From positions 2,852,001-2,916,000 of the forward strand of contig NZ_CP151637.1 of NCBI RefSeq assembly GCF_038397755.1: a stretch of DNA of 64,000 nucleotides, given 5' to 3'. A model generated the notes under the pieces. That model had not been told where the DNA came from. It searched no databases and saw nothing but the letters and a program-made list of their open reading frames with translations. Position numbers and translations under genes: made by a program. The stretch comes from Microbacterium sp. LWH7-1.2 (GTDB taxonomy: Bacteria > Actinomycetota > Actinomycetes > Actinomycetales > Microbacteriaceae). Numbering within the stretch: the stretch's first letter is position 1; each line of letters begins with the position of its first letter. Below are positions 48,688-57,064 of the stretch, one piece after another.

Positions 48688-48713
48688 TCCCCTTTTGGCT
48701 GAACGTTCGCGGG

Positions 48714-48742
48714 GACGGATGCTGCGGCCCGCGGCATCCGTC
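48714..48742. terminator. Hairpin with GACGGATGC arms
   Basis: GACGGATGC (48714-48722) pairs with GCATCCGTC (48734-48742), with additional GCGG/CCGC pairing inside. It lies between the small hypothetical gene and purL. Confidence 0.5.
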
Positions 48743-48807
48743 ACCCCGCTCTCGAGCCGAATAGACTTGTCAGGTCCGGCATCCCCGAATTTCTGGAGCT
48801 GAGCCGC

Positions 48808-51141
48808 GTGACCACCCCCTCTTCGACCTCTGTCGCCGATACCGTCGACAACGCCACTGCCACGCCCGAGAAGGAGCAGCCGTACGCGGCGCTCGGTCTC
48901 AAGCCGGACGAGTACGACAGGATCCGCGAGATCCTCGGCCGCCGCCCCACGTCGGGCGAGCTGGCGATGTACTCCGTCATGTGGTCGGAGCACTGCTCGT
49001 ACAAGTCCTCGAAGATCTACCTCCGCAAGTTCGGCGAGAAGGTCTCGGACGAGATGAAGACCCGCCTCATGGTGGGGATGGGCCAGAACGCCGGCGTCGT
49101 CGACATCGGCGAAGGCTGGGCCGTCACCTTCAAGGTCGAGTCGCACAACCACCCGAGCTACATCGAGCCGTTCCAGGGCGCCGCGACGGGCGTCGGCGGC
49201 ATCGTGCGCGACATCATCTCGATGGGCGCGCGCCCGGTCGCCGTCATGGACCAGTTGCGCTTCGGCGCCATCGACAACCCCGACACCGCCCGCGTGGTGC
49301 ACGGCGTGGTGAGCGGCATCTCGTTCTACGGCAACTGCCTCGGGCTGCCCAACATCGGCGGCGAGACCGTGTTCGACGCGGTCTACCAGGGCAACCCGCT
49401 CGTCAACGCCCTCGCGGTCGGTGTCCTCCGCCACGAGGACCTCAAGCTCGCCAACGCGACCGGCGCCGGCAACAAGGTGGTGCTGTTCGGCGCCCGCACC
49501 GGCGGCGACGGCATCGGCGGAGCATCCATCCTCGCCTCCGACACGTTCGCCGACGGCGGCCCCACCAAGCGACCCGCGGTGCAGGTCGGCGACCCGTTCG
49601 CCGAGAAGGTGCTCATCGAGTGCTGCCTCGAGCTCTACCGCGACGAGCTCGTCGAGGCCATCCAGGACCTGGGCGCCGCCGGCATCTCGTGCGCCACGTC
49701 GGAGCTCGCCGCGAACGGCGGCTCGGGCATGCGCGTCGACCTCGAGAAGGTGCTGCTGCGCGACCCCACGCTCACGCCGGAGGAGATCCTCATGAGCGAG
49801 AGCCAGGAGCGGATGATGGCGATCGTGGCTCCCGAGAAGCTCGACGCGTTCCTCGCGGTCGTGGGCAAGTGGGACGTCGAGACCTCCGTGCTCGGCGAGG
49901 TGACCGGCGACGGGCGCCTGCAGATCTTCTGGCACGGCGAGCAGATCGTCGACGTCGACCCCTCGACGGTCGCGGTCGACGGGCCCGTGTACGAGCGCCC
50001 CGTGGCCTACCCCACCTGGATCGACGCGCTGCGCGAGGACTCGGCATCCGCCCTCCCGCGTCCGACCGACGCCGACACGCTGCGCGAGCAGTTCACGAGG
50101 CTCGTGGCGAGCCCCAACCTCGCCGACACGTCGTGGATCACGAACCAGTACGACTACTACGTCATGGGCAACACCGCGCTGTCGTTCCCGGACGACGCGG
50201 GCATGATCCGCGTCGACGAGCACTCCGGCCTCGGCTTCGCGATCGCCACCGACTGCAACGGGCGCTACTGCCAGCTCGACCCGTATCAGGGCGCCAAGCT
50301 CGCCCTCGCCGAGGCGTACCGCAATGTCGCCGTGAGCGGCGCCGAGCCCACCGCCGTCACCGACTGCCTCAACTTCGGCTCGCCCGAGAACCCCGAGGTC
50401 ATGTGGCAGTTCTCGCAGGCCGTGGACGGCTTGTCGGACGGATGCCTCGAGCTCGGCGTCCCCGTCACGGGCGGCAATGTCTCGTTCTACAACCAGACGG
50501 GCGACCAGCCGATCTTCCCGACACCCGTCGTCGGCGTGCTCGGGATCATCGACGACGTCGCCCGCCGGATCCCCTCGGGCTGGCAGGACGCCGGCGAGAA
50601 CATCTACCTCCTCGGTGTGACCTCGACCGAGCTGTCGGGCTCGCAGTGGGCGGGCACGATCCACGACCATCTCGGCGGTCGCCCGCCGGCGGTCGACCTG
50701 GCGCAGGAGAAGAAGCTCGCCGAGCTGCTGCACGCCGCGGGCCAGCAGTCGCTGGTCTCGTCGGCGCACGACCTCTCGTCGGGCGGCCTGGCGCAGGCCC
50801 TCGCCGAGACCGTCATGCGCTTCGGCGTCGGCGCGCGCGTCTGGCTGAACGAGATCATGGAACGGGACGGGGTGGATGCCGCCACCGCCCTCTTCTCGGA
50901 GTCGACCGGCCGCGTCATCGTGTCGGTGCCGCGCGAGGACGACGTCAAGTTCCGCGGACTCTGCGACGGCCGGGGCTACCCGGTGCTGCGCATCGGCGTG
51001 ACGGACTCGGCGGCGGACGGCGACGAGCCGGCGCTCGAGGTGCAGGGCCTGTTCACGGTGCCGCTCGCGGAGCTGCGCGACCTCTCGACGTCGACGCTGC
51101 CCGACGCCTTCGGCCCGATCATCACCGAGCACACCGCCTGA
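48808..51141 (+). CDS. purL: Phosphoribosylformylglycinamidine synthase subunit PurL
   Basis: 777-residue small-type PurL, converting FGAR to FGAM with ATP and ammonia supplied by PurQ, in de novo purine synthesis. Conserved segments: [52 protein letters not shown] and [13 protein letters not shown] at 48808 follows GGAG. purS and purQ are not adjacent in this window. Confidence 0.96.
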   Translation: MTTPSSTSVADTVDNATATPEKEQPYAALGLKPDEYDRIREILGRRPTSGELAMYSVMWSEHCSYKSSKIYLRKFGEKVSDEMKTRLMVGMGQNAGVVDIGEGWAVTFKVESHNHPSYIEPFQGAATGVGGIVRDIISMGARPVAVMDQLRFGAIDNPDTARVVHGVVSGISFYGNCLGLPNIGGETVFDAVYQGNPLVNALAVGVLRHEDLKLANATGAGNKVVLFGARTGGDGIGGASILASDTFADGGPTKRPAVQVGDPFAEKVLIECCLELYRDELVEAIQDLGAAGISCATSELAANGGSGMRVDLEKVLLRDPTLTPEEILMSESQERMMAIVAPEKLDAFLAVVGKWDVETSVLGEVTGDGRLQIFWHGEQIVDVDPSTVAVDGPVYERPVAYPTWIDALREDSASALPRPTDADTLREQFTRLVASPNLADTSWITNQYDYYVMGNTALSFPDDAGMIRVDEHSGLGFAIATDCNGRYCQLDPYQGAKLALAEAYRNVAVSGAEPTAVTDCLNFGSPENPEVMWQFSQAVDGLSDGCLELGVPVTGGNVSFYNQTGDQPIFPTPVVGVLGIIDDVARRIPSGWQDAGENIYLLGVTSTELSGSQWAGTIHDHLGGRPPAVDLAQEKKLAELLHAAGQQSLVSSAHDLSSGGLAQALAETVMRFGVGARVWLNEIMERDGVDAATALFSESTGRVIVSVPREDDVKFRGLCDGRGYPVLRIGVTDSAADGDEPALEVQGLFTVPLAELRDLSTSTLPDAFGPIITEHTA

Positions 51142-51158
51142 CGCAGTTCGAGCTGTCC

Positions 51159-51228
51159 GTTCGGGGCGTACGGCGCACGATTGGGGCGCGCGCGATGCGC
51201 CCCGAACGCGCGCGGTGCGCCCCGAACC
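51159..51228. repeat. Double-nested inverted repeat element, copy 2
   Basis: Forward GTTCGGGGCG (51159-51168) and TTGGGGCGC (51181-51189), then inverted GCGCCCCGAACGC (51198-51210) and GCGCCCCGAACCC (about 51217-51229). Same word and layout as the element before kdpD. It sits just upstream of a -10 TAGGAT (51235-51240). Confidence 0.75.
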
Positions 51229-51247
51229 CACAAGTAGGATGGGGTGC

Positions 51248-51385
51248 ATGGCGGCGGAAGACGACGAGTACAGCGGTTTCAACGACACCCGGCAGCGGCG
51301 CGTCAAGATCATCGCCTGGGTGACGATCGTCGCCCTGATCCTCGTCGGCGGCGGCGCCACCGTCTTCGCCCTGCTCTTCGGCTGA
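51248..51385 (+). CDS. Small single-pass membrane protein
   Basis: 45 residues: acidic N-terminus with YSGFNDTRQRRVKI, then one transmembrane helix (WVTIVALILVGGGATVFALL) ending LFG. The ATG lies seven bases after -10 TAGGAT, so leaderless. High hydrophobic regularity and GC3 support coding. Function unknown. Confidence 0.65.
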   Translation: MAAEDDEYSGFNDTRQRRVKIIAWVTIVALILVGGGATVFALLFG

Positions 51386-51457
51386 CGTCGTGAGGATGGC
51401 CGAGGTGTCAGCAGACTCCCGGCGACAACCGCGCTATATCGCGTTTATCATGGCAGG

Positions 51458-52264
51458 GTGGAGCCCCTCCTCCTCATCATGTCGAGCTTCTGGTGGATCG
51501 CTCCGGCAGCCGCGGGCGCCGGAGCGGCGACCTATGCGGGCATGACGACGCGCAGCCGCCGGGCCCGTCGCCTGGAGCTCGATGCCGCCCGCGCGGAGGA
51601 GTCCCAGGCGTATCGCGACCTGGTCGCCGCCAAGGCCCGGCTCCGCACCGCGCAGGCCGACCTCCTCACCGCGAAGTCGCGCTCCTCCGTCCCGCCCGCT
51701 CACGCCGCCGAGGCGCGGCGCGAGCTGCAGGCGGCGAGGCAGGACGAGAAGACCGCATCCCTGGCGCTGCGCGCGAGCCGTACCCGCGTGAAGGCGGGCT
51801 ATGCGCAGTATCGCGCCGCCTCCGCCCGCGACCCGCTGCCGATCGACCGCCTGTACGCCGCGCACGACAGCGTCAACACGCGATGGCTGGCCTACGAGAC
51901 CGACGTCGACAGCGCGTTGGCGTATCCGCAGATGACCGACCCCCGGCATCCGGCCACCGTCGTCTTCCTGCGCGCGCAGCGTGAGGCCCTCGTGAAGCGC
52001 CCGACCCTTCGCGACCGCGTGACGCCGCAGCAGTTCCTGGAGTACCGGGTCGCGGTGCGCCACCTCGAGGCGACGTTCGCCGAGGCCGAGCGGCAGGCGG
52101 GGGTTCCCGGCGCTGCGCGCCCCTCCTCGGCGGGCGCGACGGCCGCCGCCGGGCTCACCGCCGCGGCCGCGGTGCTCGCCGAGATCGCCGACCGCCTTCC
52201 CGCGCTGATCGCACGGATCCCCCCGCCCCGCGCGAGCGAGCCGCCCGCTGGCAGGGTGCCCTGA
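51458..52264 (+). CDS. Membrane-anchored coiled-coil protein, paralogue 1
   Basis: 268 residues. One N-terminal hydrophobic segment (LLLIMSSFWWIAPAAAGAGA), then an Ala/Arg/Glu-rich coiled coil (about 35-115), then a globular part with RLYAAHDSVNTRWLAYETDV ... YPQMTDPRHPATVVFLRA. The latter block is clearly related to the next gene. GTG start close to a TATCAT -10, so leaderless. Family not recognised; the topology suggests a cell-envelope or cytoskeleton-like scaffold. Confidence 0.72.
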   Translation: MEPLLLIMSSFWWIAPAAAGAGAATYAGMTTRSRRARRLELDAARAEESQAYRDLVAAKARLRTAQADLLTAKSRSSVPPAHAAEARRELQAARQDEKTASLALRASRTRVKAGYAQYRAASARDPLPIDRLYAAHDSVNTRWLAYETDVDSALAYPQMTDPRHPATVVFLRAQREALVKRPTLRDRVTPQQFLEYRVAVRHLEATFAEAERQAGVPGAARPSSAGATAAAGLTAAAAVLAEIADRLPALIARIPPPRASEPPAGRVP

Positions 52265-52303
52265 GCCGACCACGCGGCGGCGACCGGCCGTTAGCATGAC
52301 AGT

Positions 52304-53290
52304 GTGCAGCAGTTCTGGGAGTTCGCGGGCAACTTCTGGTGGCTCGTCTTCCCGCTTATGGGCGTCCTGGGCATGGTCGGCAATGCCTGGGAGCGTGGCG
52401 CGCGCATGCGCCACAAGCGCCGTCTCGAGGTGATGCACGCGAAGGCCGAGCTGAAGGCCGCCCAGGCCGCTGCACGCGGAAAGGCGGTGCCCGCGGCCGC
52501 CCTCCCCCCGATCACCGCGCCGACGGCGACCGCGGCTTCCGCACACGGGGCGTCGGCGTCGCGCGAGACGCAGGTGACCCAGCTCGAGCGCCTGTTCGCG
52601 ACGCATGACGCCGTCACCGCGCGCTGGCTCGAGTACGAGCTCGACGTCGCGAAGATCATCGGCTTCCCGGCCATGAGCGACGGGCGGCAGCCGCTCACCG
52701 CCGCGTTCCTGCGCGCGAAGCGCATCGCCGACGGGCTGCGTCCCGCCTCCGCCAAGGCGCGCCTGTCGAAGGAGCAGCTCGCCGAGTACCGCAACGCCGT
52801 AGCCGACTTCGAGGTGGCATTCGACGTCGCCGAGCGCGACGCGCGACGCCTTCGCGACTCGAGCTTCACGGTCGACGAGCGCAAGCGCCTCGACACCGCC
52901 AAGAAGCTGCTCACCGTCGCGATCGACGAGGCCGCGACCCCGGCCGAGCGCCAGCTCGCGTACCGCCGCGTGCGCGAAGAGCTCGACGGGCTCATCTCGA
53001 TCTCCGACGAAGCGATCGAGGTGCTCGAGAACAAGGTCATGCTCGAGCTCGGTCCCGTCACGAGCACCACGTCGACGGTGACGGATGCTGCGCCCCCGCC
53101 CCCCGCGGAGACCGCGGCCCCCGCGGAGACCGCGGCCCGCGCGGAGACCCCGGCATCGCCCGAGCCCGAGCCGCTGCCCGCGCCGAAGCGCCCGAGCACC
53201 ACCCCACCGCCCGCCGCGACGTGGCCGGTACCGTCACGCGGCAACGGAGATTCACCGGGCCGCGTGACCCACCCCAAACCCCACCGCTGA
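52304..53290 (+). CDS. Membrane-anchored coiled-coil protein, paralogue 2
   Basis: 328 residues. N-terminal segment FWWLVFPLMGVLGMVGN, basic linker, coiled coil, then RLFATHDAVTARWLEYELDV ... FPAMSDGRQPLTAAFLRA, colinear with paralogue 1. An additional helical region (about 185-250) and a Pro/Ala/Glu-rich tail (PAETAAPAETAARAETPASP) follow. GTG start six bases after -10 TAGCAT (52292-52297). The stop codon forms the first bases of a 131-bp tandem repeat array. Confidence 0.72.
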   Translation: MQQFWEFAGNFWWLVFPLMGVLGMVGNAWERGARMRHKRRLEVMHAKAELKAAQAAARGKAVPAAALPPITAPTATAASAHGASASRETQVTQLERLFATHDAVTARWLEYELDVAKIIGFPAMSDGRQPLTAAFLRAKRIADGLRPASAKARLSKEQLAEYRNAVADFEVAFDVAERDARRLRDSSFTVDERKRLDTAKKLLTVAIDEAATPAERQLAYRRVREELDGLISISDEAIEVLENKVMLELGPVTSTTSTVTDAAPPPPAETAAPAETAARAETPASPEPEPLPAPKRPSTTPPPAATWPVPSRGNGDSPGRVTHPKPHR

Positions 53291-53590
53291 GCCCTCGCGC
53301 ACGAGGCGTTTCGACTCCGGGCGCCAGAGCGCCCTCCGCTCAACGACCGGGCAGCAGGTATCAGACCCCTCATCCCGGTCGTTGAGCGAGCTTGCGAGCG
53401 AAACGCGCCCCACCGCTGACGAGCGCGCGCACGAGACGTTTCGACTCCGGGCGCTAGAGCGCCCTCCGCTCAACGACCGGGAGATCGGTGTCGACCGGCC
53501 CTCATCCCGGTCGTCGAGCGAGCTTGCGAGCGAAACGCGCCCCACCGCTGACGAGCGCGCGCACGAGACGTTTCGACTCCGGGCGCTAGA
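53284..53590. repeat. 131-bp tandem REP-containing array, left part
   Basis: Units begin CGCTGA near 53284, 53414 and 53546 and include TTTCGACTCCGGGCGCTAGA, the palindrome GGGCGCTAGAGCGCCC, and CTCAACGACCGGG. The first unit starts within the stop codon of the preceding gene. The third unit is split by the IS481 element at GCTAGA. Confidence 0.8.
53585..53590. repeat. Target-site duplication, left
   Basis: GCTAGA, repeated at 54692-54697, flanks the IS481-family element. Confidence 0.85.
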
Positions 53591-54575
53591 TGTGATGTCC
53601 AGGCAGGTTGTTGATCCTGCTGATGGGTGGGGCTCCGATTGCGGAGTGTCGCCTGTGGTGATTGTAGAAGTGGATCCAGCCGGGCAGGGCGTCGCGGCGT
53701 TCGGTCTCTGACGGGTAGAACTTCGCGTAGGCCCATCCGTCGGCCAGCGTGCGGTGGAAGCGCTCGATCTTGCCGTTGGTCTGCGGGCGGTACGGGCGGG
53801 TGCGCTTGTGTCTGATGCCGAGGTCGGCGCAGGCGTCTCGCCAGGCAAGGGACCGGTAGCAGGAGCCGTTGTCGGAAAGGACGCGCTCGACGGTCACGCC
53901 GTGATCGGCGAAGAACGCGATCGCGCGGGTGAGGACGCCGACGGCAGTCTCGGCTCGCTCGTCGTCGTGCTCTTCGACATAAGCCACCCGCGAGTTGTCG
54001 TCGACGACGGTGTGGAAGAACCCGGTGCCGGTCCTCGGCTTGTGGTCCTTGCCGCGCGGCAGTCCTGGCGTCTCGAGCTTGTTCCGGGCGCCCTGCTGCC
54101 GTCCGACGAACCGGTGCCCGCCGCCGTCGGGGATGCGACCGAACTTGGTGACATCGACGTGGATCAGTGCGCCGGGATGGTCGTGCTCATAACGGCGGAT
54201 CGGCTCCCCGGTGACCCGGTCGATCGCGGAGAGGCGGTTGAGGCCGCAACGCACCAGAACCGCGTGAACGGTCGACGGAGCCAGACCGAGCTCACCGGCG
54301 ATCTGGACCGGGCCCAGCCGACGCCGCCAGCGGGCCTTCACGATCTTCTTCACAACCGGCGACGGCGTCTTCGCAGGCATCGAGCGGGGGCGGCTCGACC
54401 GATCCGACATCCCCGCCGGCCCCTCGGATCGGAATCTGGCCGCCCACTTCCGGGCTGTCACGGTCGAGACCATGAACATCTTCGCTGCCACCTGCAGTGG
54501 CCACCCCTCGTCGACGATAAGGCGCGCGAGGCGCAGTCGGGCACGGGGAGTCAGAGCAGCGTTAGCGTGGGACAC
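53586..54575 (-). CDS. IS481-family transposase
   Basis: 329 residues. N-terminal helix-turn-helix (LTPRARLRLARLIVDEGW; AAKMFMVSTVTARKW), second HTH (PVQIAGELGLAPSTVH), then an rve-type DDE domain: Asp in HVDVTKFG, Asp in LSDNGSCYRS, Glu in NGKIERFHR. The GTG at 54575 has AGGAGG five bases upstream; an ATG at 54620 would extend it by 15 residues. Oddly, the TAG stop lies outside the element, in the duplicated target sequence. Confidence 0.92.
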   Translation of the reverse strand: MSHANAALTPRARLRLARLIVDEGWPLQVAAKMFMVSTVTARKWAARFRSEGPAGMSDRSSRPRSMPAKTPSPVVKKIVKARWRRRLGPVQIAGELGLAPSTVHAVLVRCGLNRLSAIDRVTGEPIRRYEHDHPGALIHVDVTKFGRIPDGGGHRFVGRQQGARNKLETPGLPRGKDHKPRTGTGFFHTVVDDNSRVAYVEEHDDERAETAVGVLTRAIAFFADHGVTVERVLSDNGSCYRSLAWRDACADLGIRHKRTRPYRPQTNGKIERFHRTLADGWAYAKFYPSETERRDALPGWIHFYNHHRRHSAIGAPPISRINNLPGHHI

Positions 54576-54691
54576 GAGGGCCTCCTGCGTTCGTGAAGCG
54601 GTTGAACTAGACAGCTCCACTTCACAACCGGGAGGCCTTCGCTACTCAGCTACTCCGGGCGTGTCCCGAAACAACGTCCCTGGACATCACA
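53591..54691 (-). mobile_element. IS481-family insertion sequence (1101 bp)
   Basis: Terminal inverted repeats begin TGTGATGTCCAGG at both ends (left 53591; right, inverted, ending 54691) and stay similar for about 22 bp (then nAnGTTGTT). Flanked by 6-bp GCTAGA direct repeats. It contains one full-length transposase. Structure and target duplication are intact, so the insertion appears recent and possibly active. Confidence 0.9.
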
Positions 54692-54915
54692 GCTAGAGCG
54701 CCCTCCGCTCAACGACCGGGCAGCAGGTATCAGGCCCCTTCTCCCGGTCGTTGAGCGAGCTTGCGAGTCGAAACGCGCCCCACCGCTGACGAGCGCGCGC
54801 ACGAGGCGTTTCGACTCCGGGCGCTAGAGCGCCCTCCGCTCAACGACCGAGAGATCGGTGTCGACCGGCCCTCATCCCGGTCGTTGAGCGAGCTTGCGAG
54901 TCGAAACGCGTCGCA
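54692..54915. repeat. 131-bp tandem REP-containing array, right part
   Basis: Continuation of the array after the IS, beginning with the second GCTAGA copy and a further unit starting near 54784. Removing the IS plus one target copy restores the 131-bp period. Confidence 0.8.
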
Positions 54916-54950
54916 CCAGCGAGCAACACCGGCCCGATACGGCTTCCGCG

Positions 54951-56018
54951 TCAGGCGGCGAGCTCGGGGTGGGCGTCGATCCAGCCGTCGATGCGGGCGA
55001 ACCACTCGAAGAGCCACGCCGCGCGGGCGTCGAGGTCGTCGGGGATCTCCGACCGGGGCACGCGCCACGCGCGCATCGTGATGCCCTTGTCCATCGGCAG
55101 CTCGCGCCAGATGTCGCGGAGGGTGTGGAGCCGGTCGAGGCCCGTGTGCGCGATGAACACGACGTCGGCGTCCGGGGCGGCATCCAGCGCCGCGTGCATG
55201 CCGCCCGGCTGAGGTGCCATGACGTGCGTCATCGCCTCGGCCCGTTCGGCCATCGCCTCGCGGCCCGCGTCACGCAGCCTCTTGATGCGGGAGCGGCGCC
55301 GGGTCGGACTGACCTGACCGCCCTCGGGGAAGATGACGAACGCATCGTCGGGTCCGAGCGCCGTCGCGAGCTCGCCGAGCGCCTCCTCGACACGTGAGCC
55401 GCCGCCTCTGCGTCCGTGACCGAATCCCGACGGCACGATGAAGCGCGCCGGGATCCGGTGCAGGAGGATGTCGATCGCGGGATCCCACTGCAGCGTGTAC
55501 TTCAGCACGATGCGCGGCCGGCGCCCTACCTCGTTGAGCAGCGTGTGGATGAGGATGAACGAGTCGCCCGGGCCGCCGTGCCGGCTCGCCACCACGAGCG
55601 GAGCGCCAGGGGCGAACAGCGTATCGAACGCTGCGCGGCCGGTCACAGCATCCGTCCCCTCCGAGCCCGTCGTCGTGATGGTAAGCCGGAGCACGCCGCC
55701 GAAGATCCAGAAGAGCACGCGCAGCGCCCAGGCGCCGAGCCGGTAGTGGGCGGTGACGAAGGCCGGTCGGCGCAGGGCGTACCCGAAGCCCGACGCGATC
55801 CACAGCGCGAACAGCGCTATCACGAGCATCGCGTCCCACAGCAGGTACACGGTCACGAGCCACAGCACACGCGGCAGCCGGAAGCGCCCCGGAACGAGCG
55901 ACGTCAGCGCGAGGGCGACGAGCAGCCACACCGGCGTGAGCGCCAGCATGAGCAGGGCCGCCACGATCACGAGCGGGGCGAGAAGGATGCGGCGCAGCCA
56001 GGCCGGGAGCATCCGCAT
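54951..56018 (-). CDS. 1-acyl-sn-glycerol-3-phosphate acyltransferase-like protein
   Basis: 355 residues, PlsC family. Two or three N-terminal membrane segments (about 10-40 and 50-75), then the HX4D catalytic motif as HGGPGD (His147, Asp152; usual form NHxSxxD) and the substrate motif FPEGGQVS. The family acylates lysophosphatidate; longer members with N-terminal membrane regions may use other acceptors. Start overlaps the patatin stop by one base. Confidence 0.82.
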   Translation of the reverse strand: MRMLPAWLRRILLAPLVIVAALLMLALTPVWLLVALALTSLVPGRFRLPRVLWLVTVYLLWDAMLVIALFALWIASGFGYALRRPAFVTAHYRLGAWALRVLFWIFGGVLRLTITTTGSEGTDAVTGRAAFDTLFAPGAPLVVASRHGGPGDSFILIHTLLNEVGRRPRIVLKYTLQWDPAIDILLHRIPARFIVPSGFGHGRRGGGSRVEEALGELATALGPDDAFVIFPEGGQVSPTRRRSRIKRLRDAGREAMAERAEAMTHVMAPQPGGMHAALDAAPDADVVFIAHTGLDRLHTLRDIWRELPMDKGITMRAWRVPRSEIPDDLDARAAWLFEWFARIDGWIDAHPELAA

Positions 56019-56926
56019 CAGGTCTCCTCGTCGGCTCGAGGCGTTTCGTCTCCGCGTTTCGACTCGCGAGCTCGCTCGACGACCGGGGAGGTGGTCTCGG
56101 CACCCAGCCCGCGGTCCGCGAGGAACACGCGGCTGGCATCGTAGGCTGCGTCGATGCGGCGGCGGACGGTGTCCATCCGGCGGTACGACATGAGCGAGTC
56201 GTCGCCCTCGAGCCCGCCGCCGCTGGGAAGCACGTACAGGGCGACGCCGCTGGGCAGGGTCGCGACGTCGCGGGCGTAGCGGTGCCGGCGGGCGATCTCG
56301 AAGGCCACGCGCGCGGTGTCGACCGCGGACTTCGGCGCGACAAGCGGGGTCTCGATGCGGCCGACCTGCAGCACGTAGACCGTGGTGGCGCCCACCGCCA
56401 CCGCTTGTTCGATCGGGATCGAGTTGACGATCCCGCCGTCGATGAAGTGCTCATCGCCGATGCGGGTGGGCGGCAGCAGGCCGGGTACCGACGCCGACGC
56501 GAGGATCGCCTCGATGAGCGGCCCCGACTCGAACACGTGCTCCGCCGCGCGCTCGATGCTCGCGGCCACCACCCGCAGCCGCACGGCGAGGTCTTCGAAC
56601 GTCGTGTCGGCGCCGAGTGCCCGCTCGAGGAGGTGCTGCAGCGGCGCGGGCGAGTTGAGGTGCGTCTTGGTCTTCACGAGTCGCGTGAACTGCGCGAACA
56701 GCGAGTCGCCGTACACCGCGTTCGCCTCGGGCGAGGTCCACGCGTCGAGCAGGCGCTCGATCACCGCGGGCGTCGGGTCGCTCGCGACGAGCGCGCCGTT
56801 GATCGCGCCGATCGATGTGCCGACCACGACGTCGGGGTGGATTCCGGACTCCAGCAGGGCCTGCAGCATCCCGATCTCGACAGCGCCGCGCACACCCCCG
56901 CCGCCGAGAACGAAGGCCACCGTCAT
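56018..56926 (-). CDS. Patatin-like phospholipase
   Basis: 302 residues. Oxyanion loop GGGGVRGAVEIG (8-19), nucleophile Ser38 in GTSIGA, catalytic Asp in FIDGGIVNS. It hydrolyses acyl esters of lipids; pairing with the PlsC-like gene suggests phospholipid remodelling. The ATG at 56926 lies six bases after -10 TAGGGT (56938-56933); GTG at 56932 is the alternative. The last about 20 residues (VVERARESKRGDETP) are encoded by a REP-like element. Confidence 0.87.
   Translation of the reverse strand: MTVAFVLGGGGVRGAVEIGMLQALLESGIHPDVVVGTSIGAINGALVASDPTPAVIERLLDAWTSPEANAVYGDSLFAQFTRLVKTKTHLNSPAPLQHLLERALGADTTFEDLAVRLRVVAASIERAAEHVFESGPLIEAILASASVPGLLPPTRIGDEHFIDGGIVNSIPIEQAVAVGATTVYVLQVGRIETPLVAPKSAVDTARVAFEIARRHRYARDVATLPSGVALYVLPSGGGLEGDDSLMSYRRMDTVRRRIDAAYDASRVFLADRGLGAETTSPVVERARESKRGDETPRADEET
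56036..56090. repeat. REP-like element within the patatin 3' end
   Basis: A GCGTTTCGTCTCCGCGTTTC block followed by GACTCGCGAGCTCGCTCGAC and GACCGGGG, read in frame as the C-terminal tail of the patatin protein. Confidence 0.75.
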
Positions 56927-56947
56927 GCCCACACCCTATTGCGGCGC

Positions 56948-57023
56948 CCCCCGCTCAACGACCGGGTCGCAGGTATCAGGACCCTTTCCTCGGTCGTTGA
57001 GCGAGCGTGCGAGTCGAAACGCC
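56948..57023. repeat. REP-like element
   Basis: One inverted pair (CCGCTCAACGACCGGG and GGTCGTTGAGCGAGCG, ending GTCGAAACG) between the patatin promoter and the proX 3' end. Confidence 0.75.
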
Positions 57024-57064
57024 CCGGACCGGCGAACAACACCGACCAGCGGATCCTCGAACAC

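Noticed and set aside
48421..51360. A 979-codon minus-strand open frame opposite purL
   Set aside because: It is the antisense shadow of a clear purL gene. Only its last 88 codons, outside purL, are kept as a low-confidence small gene.
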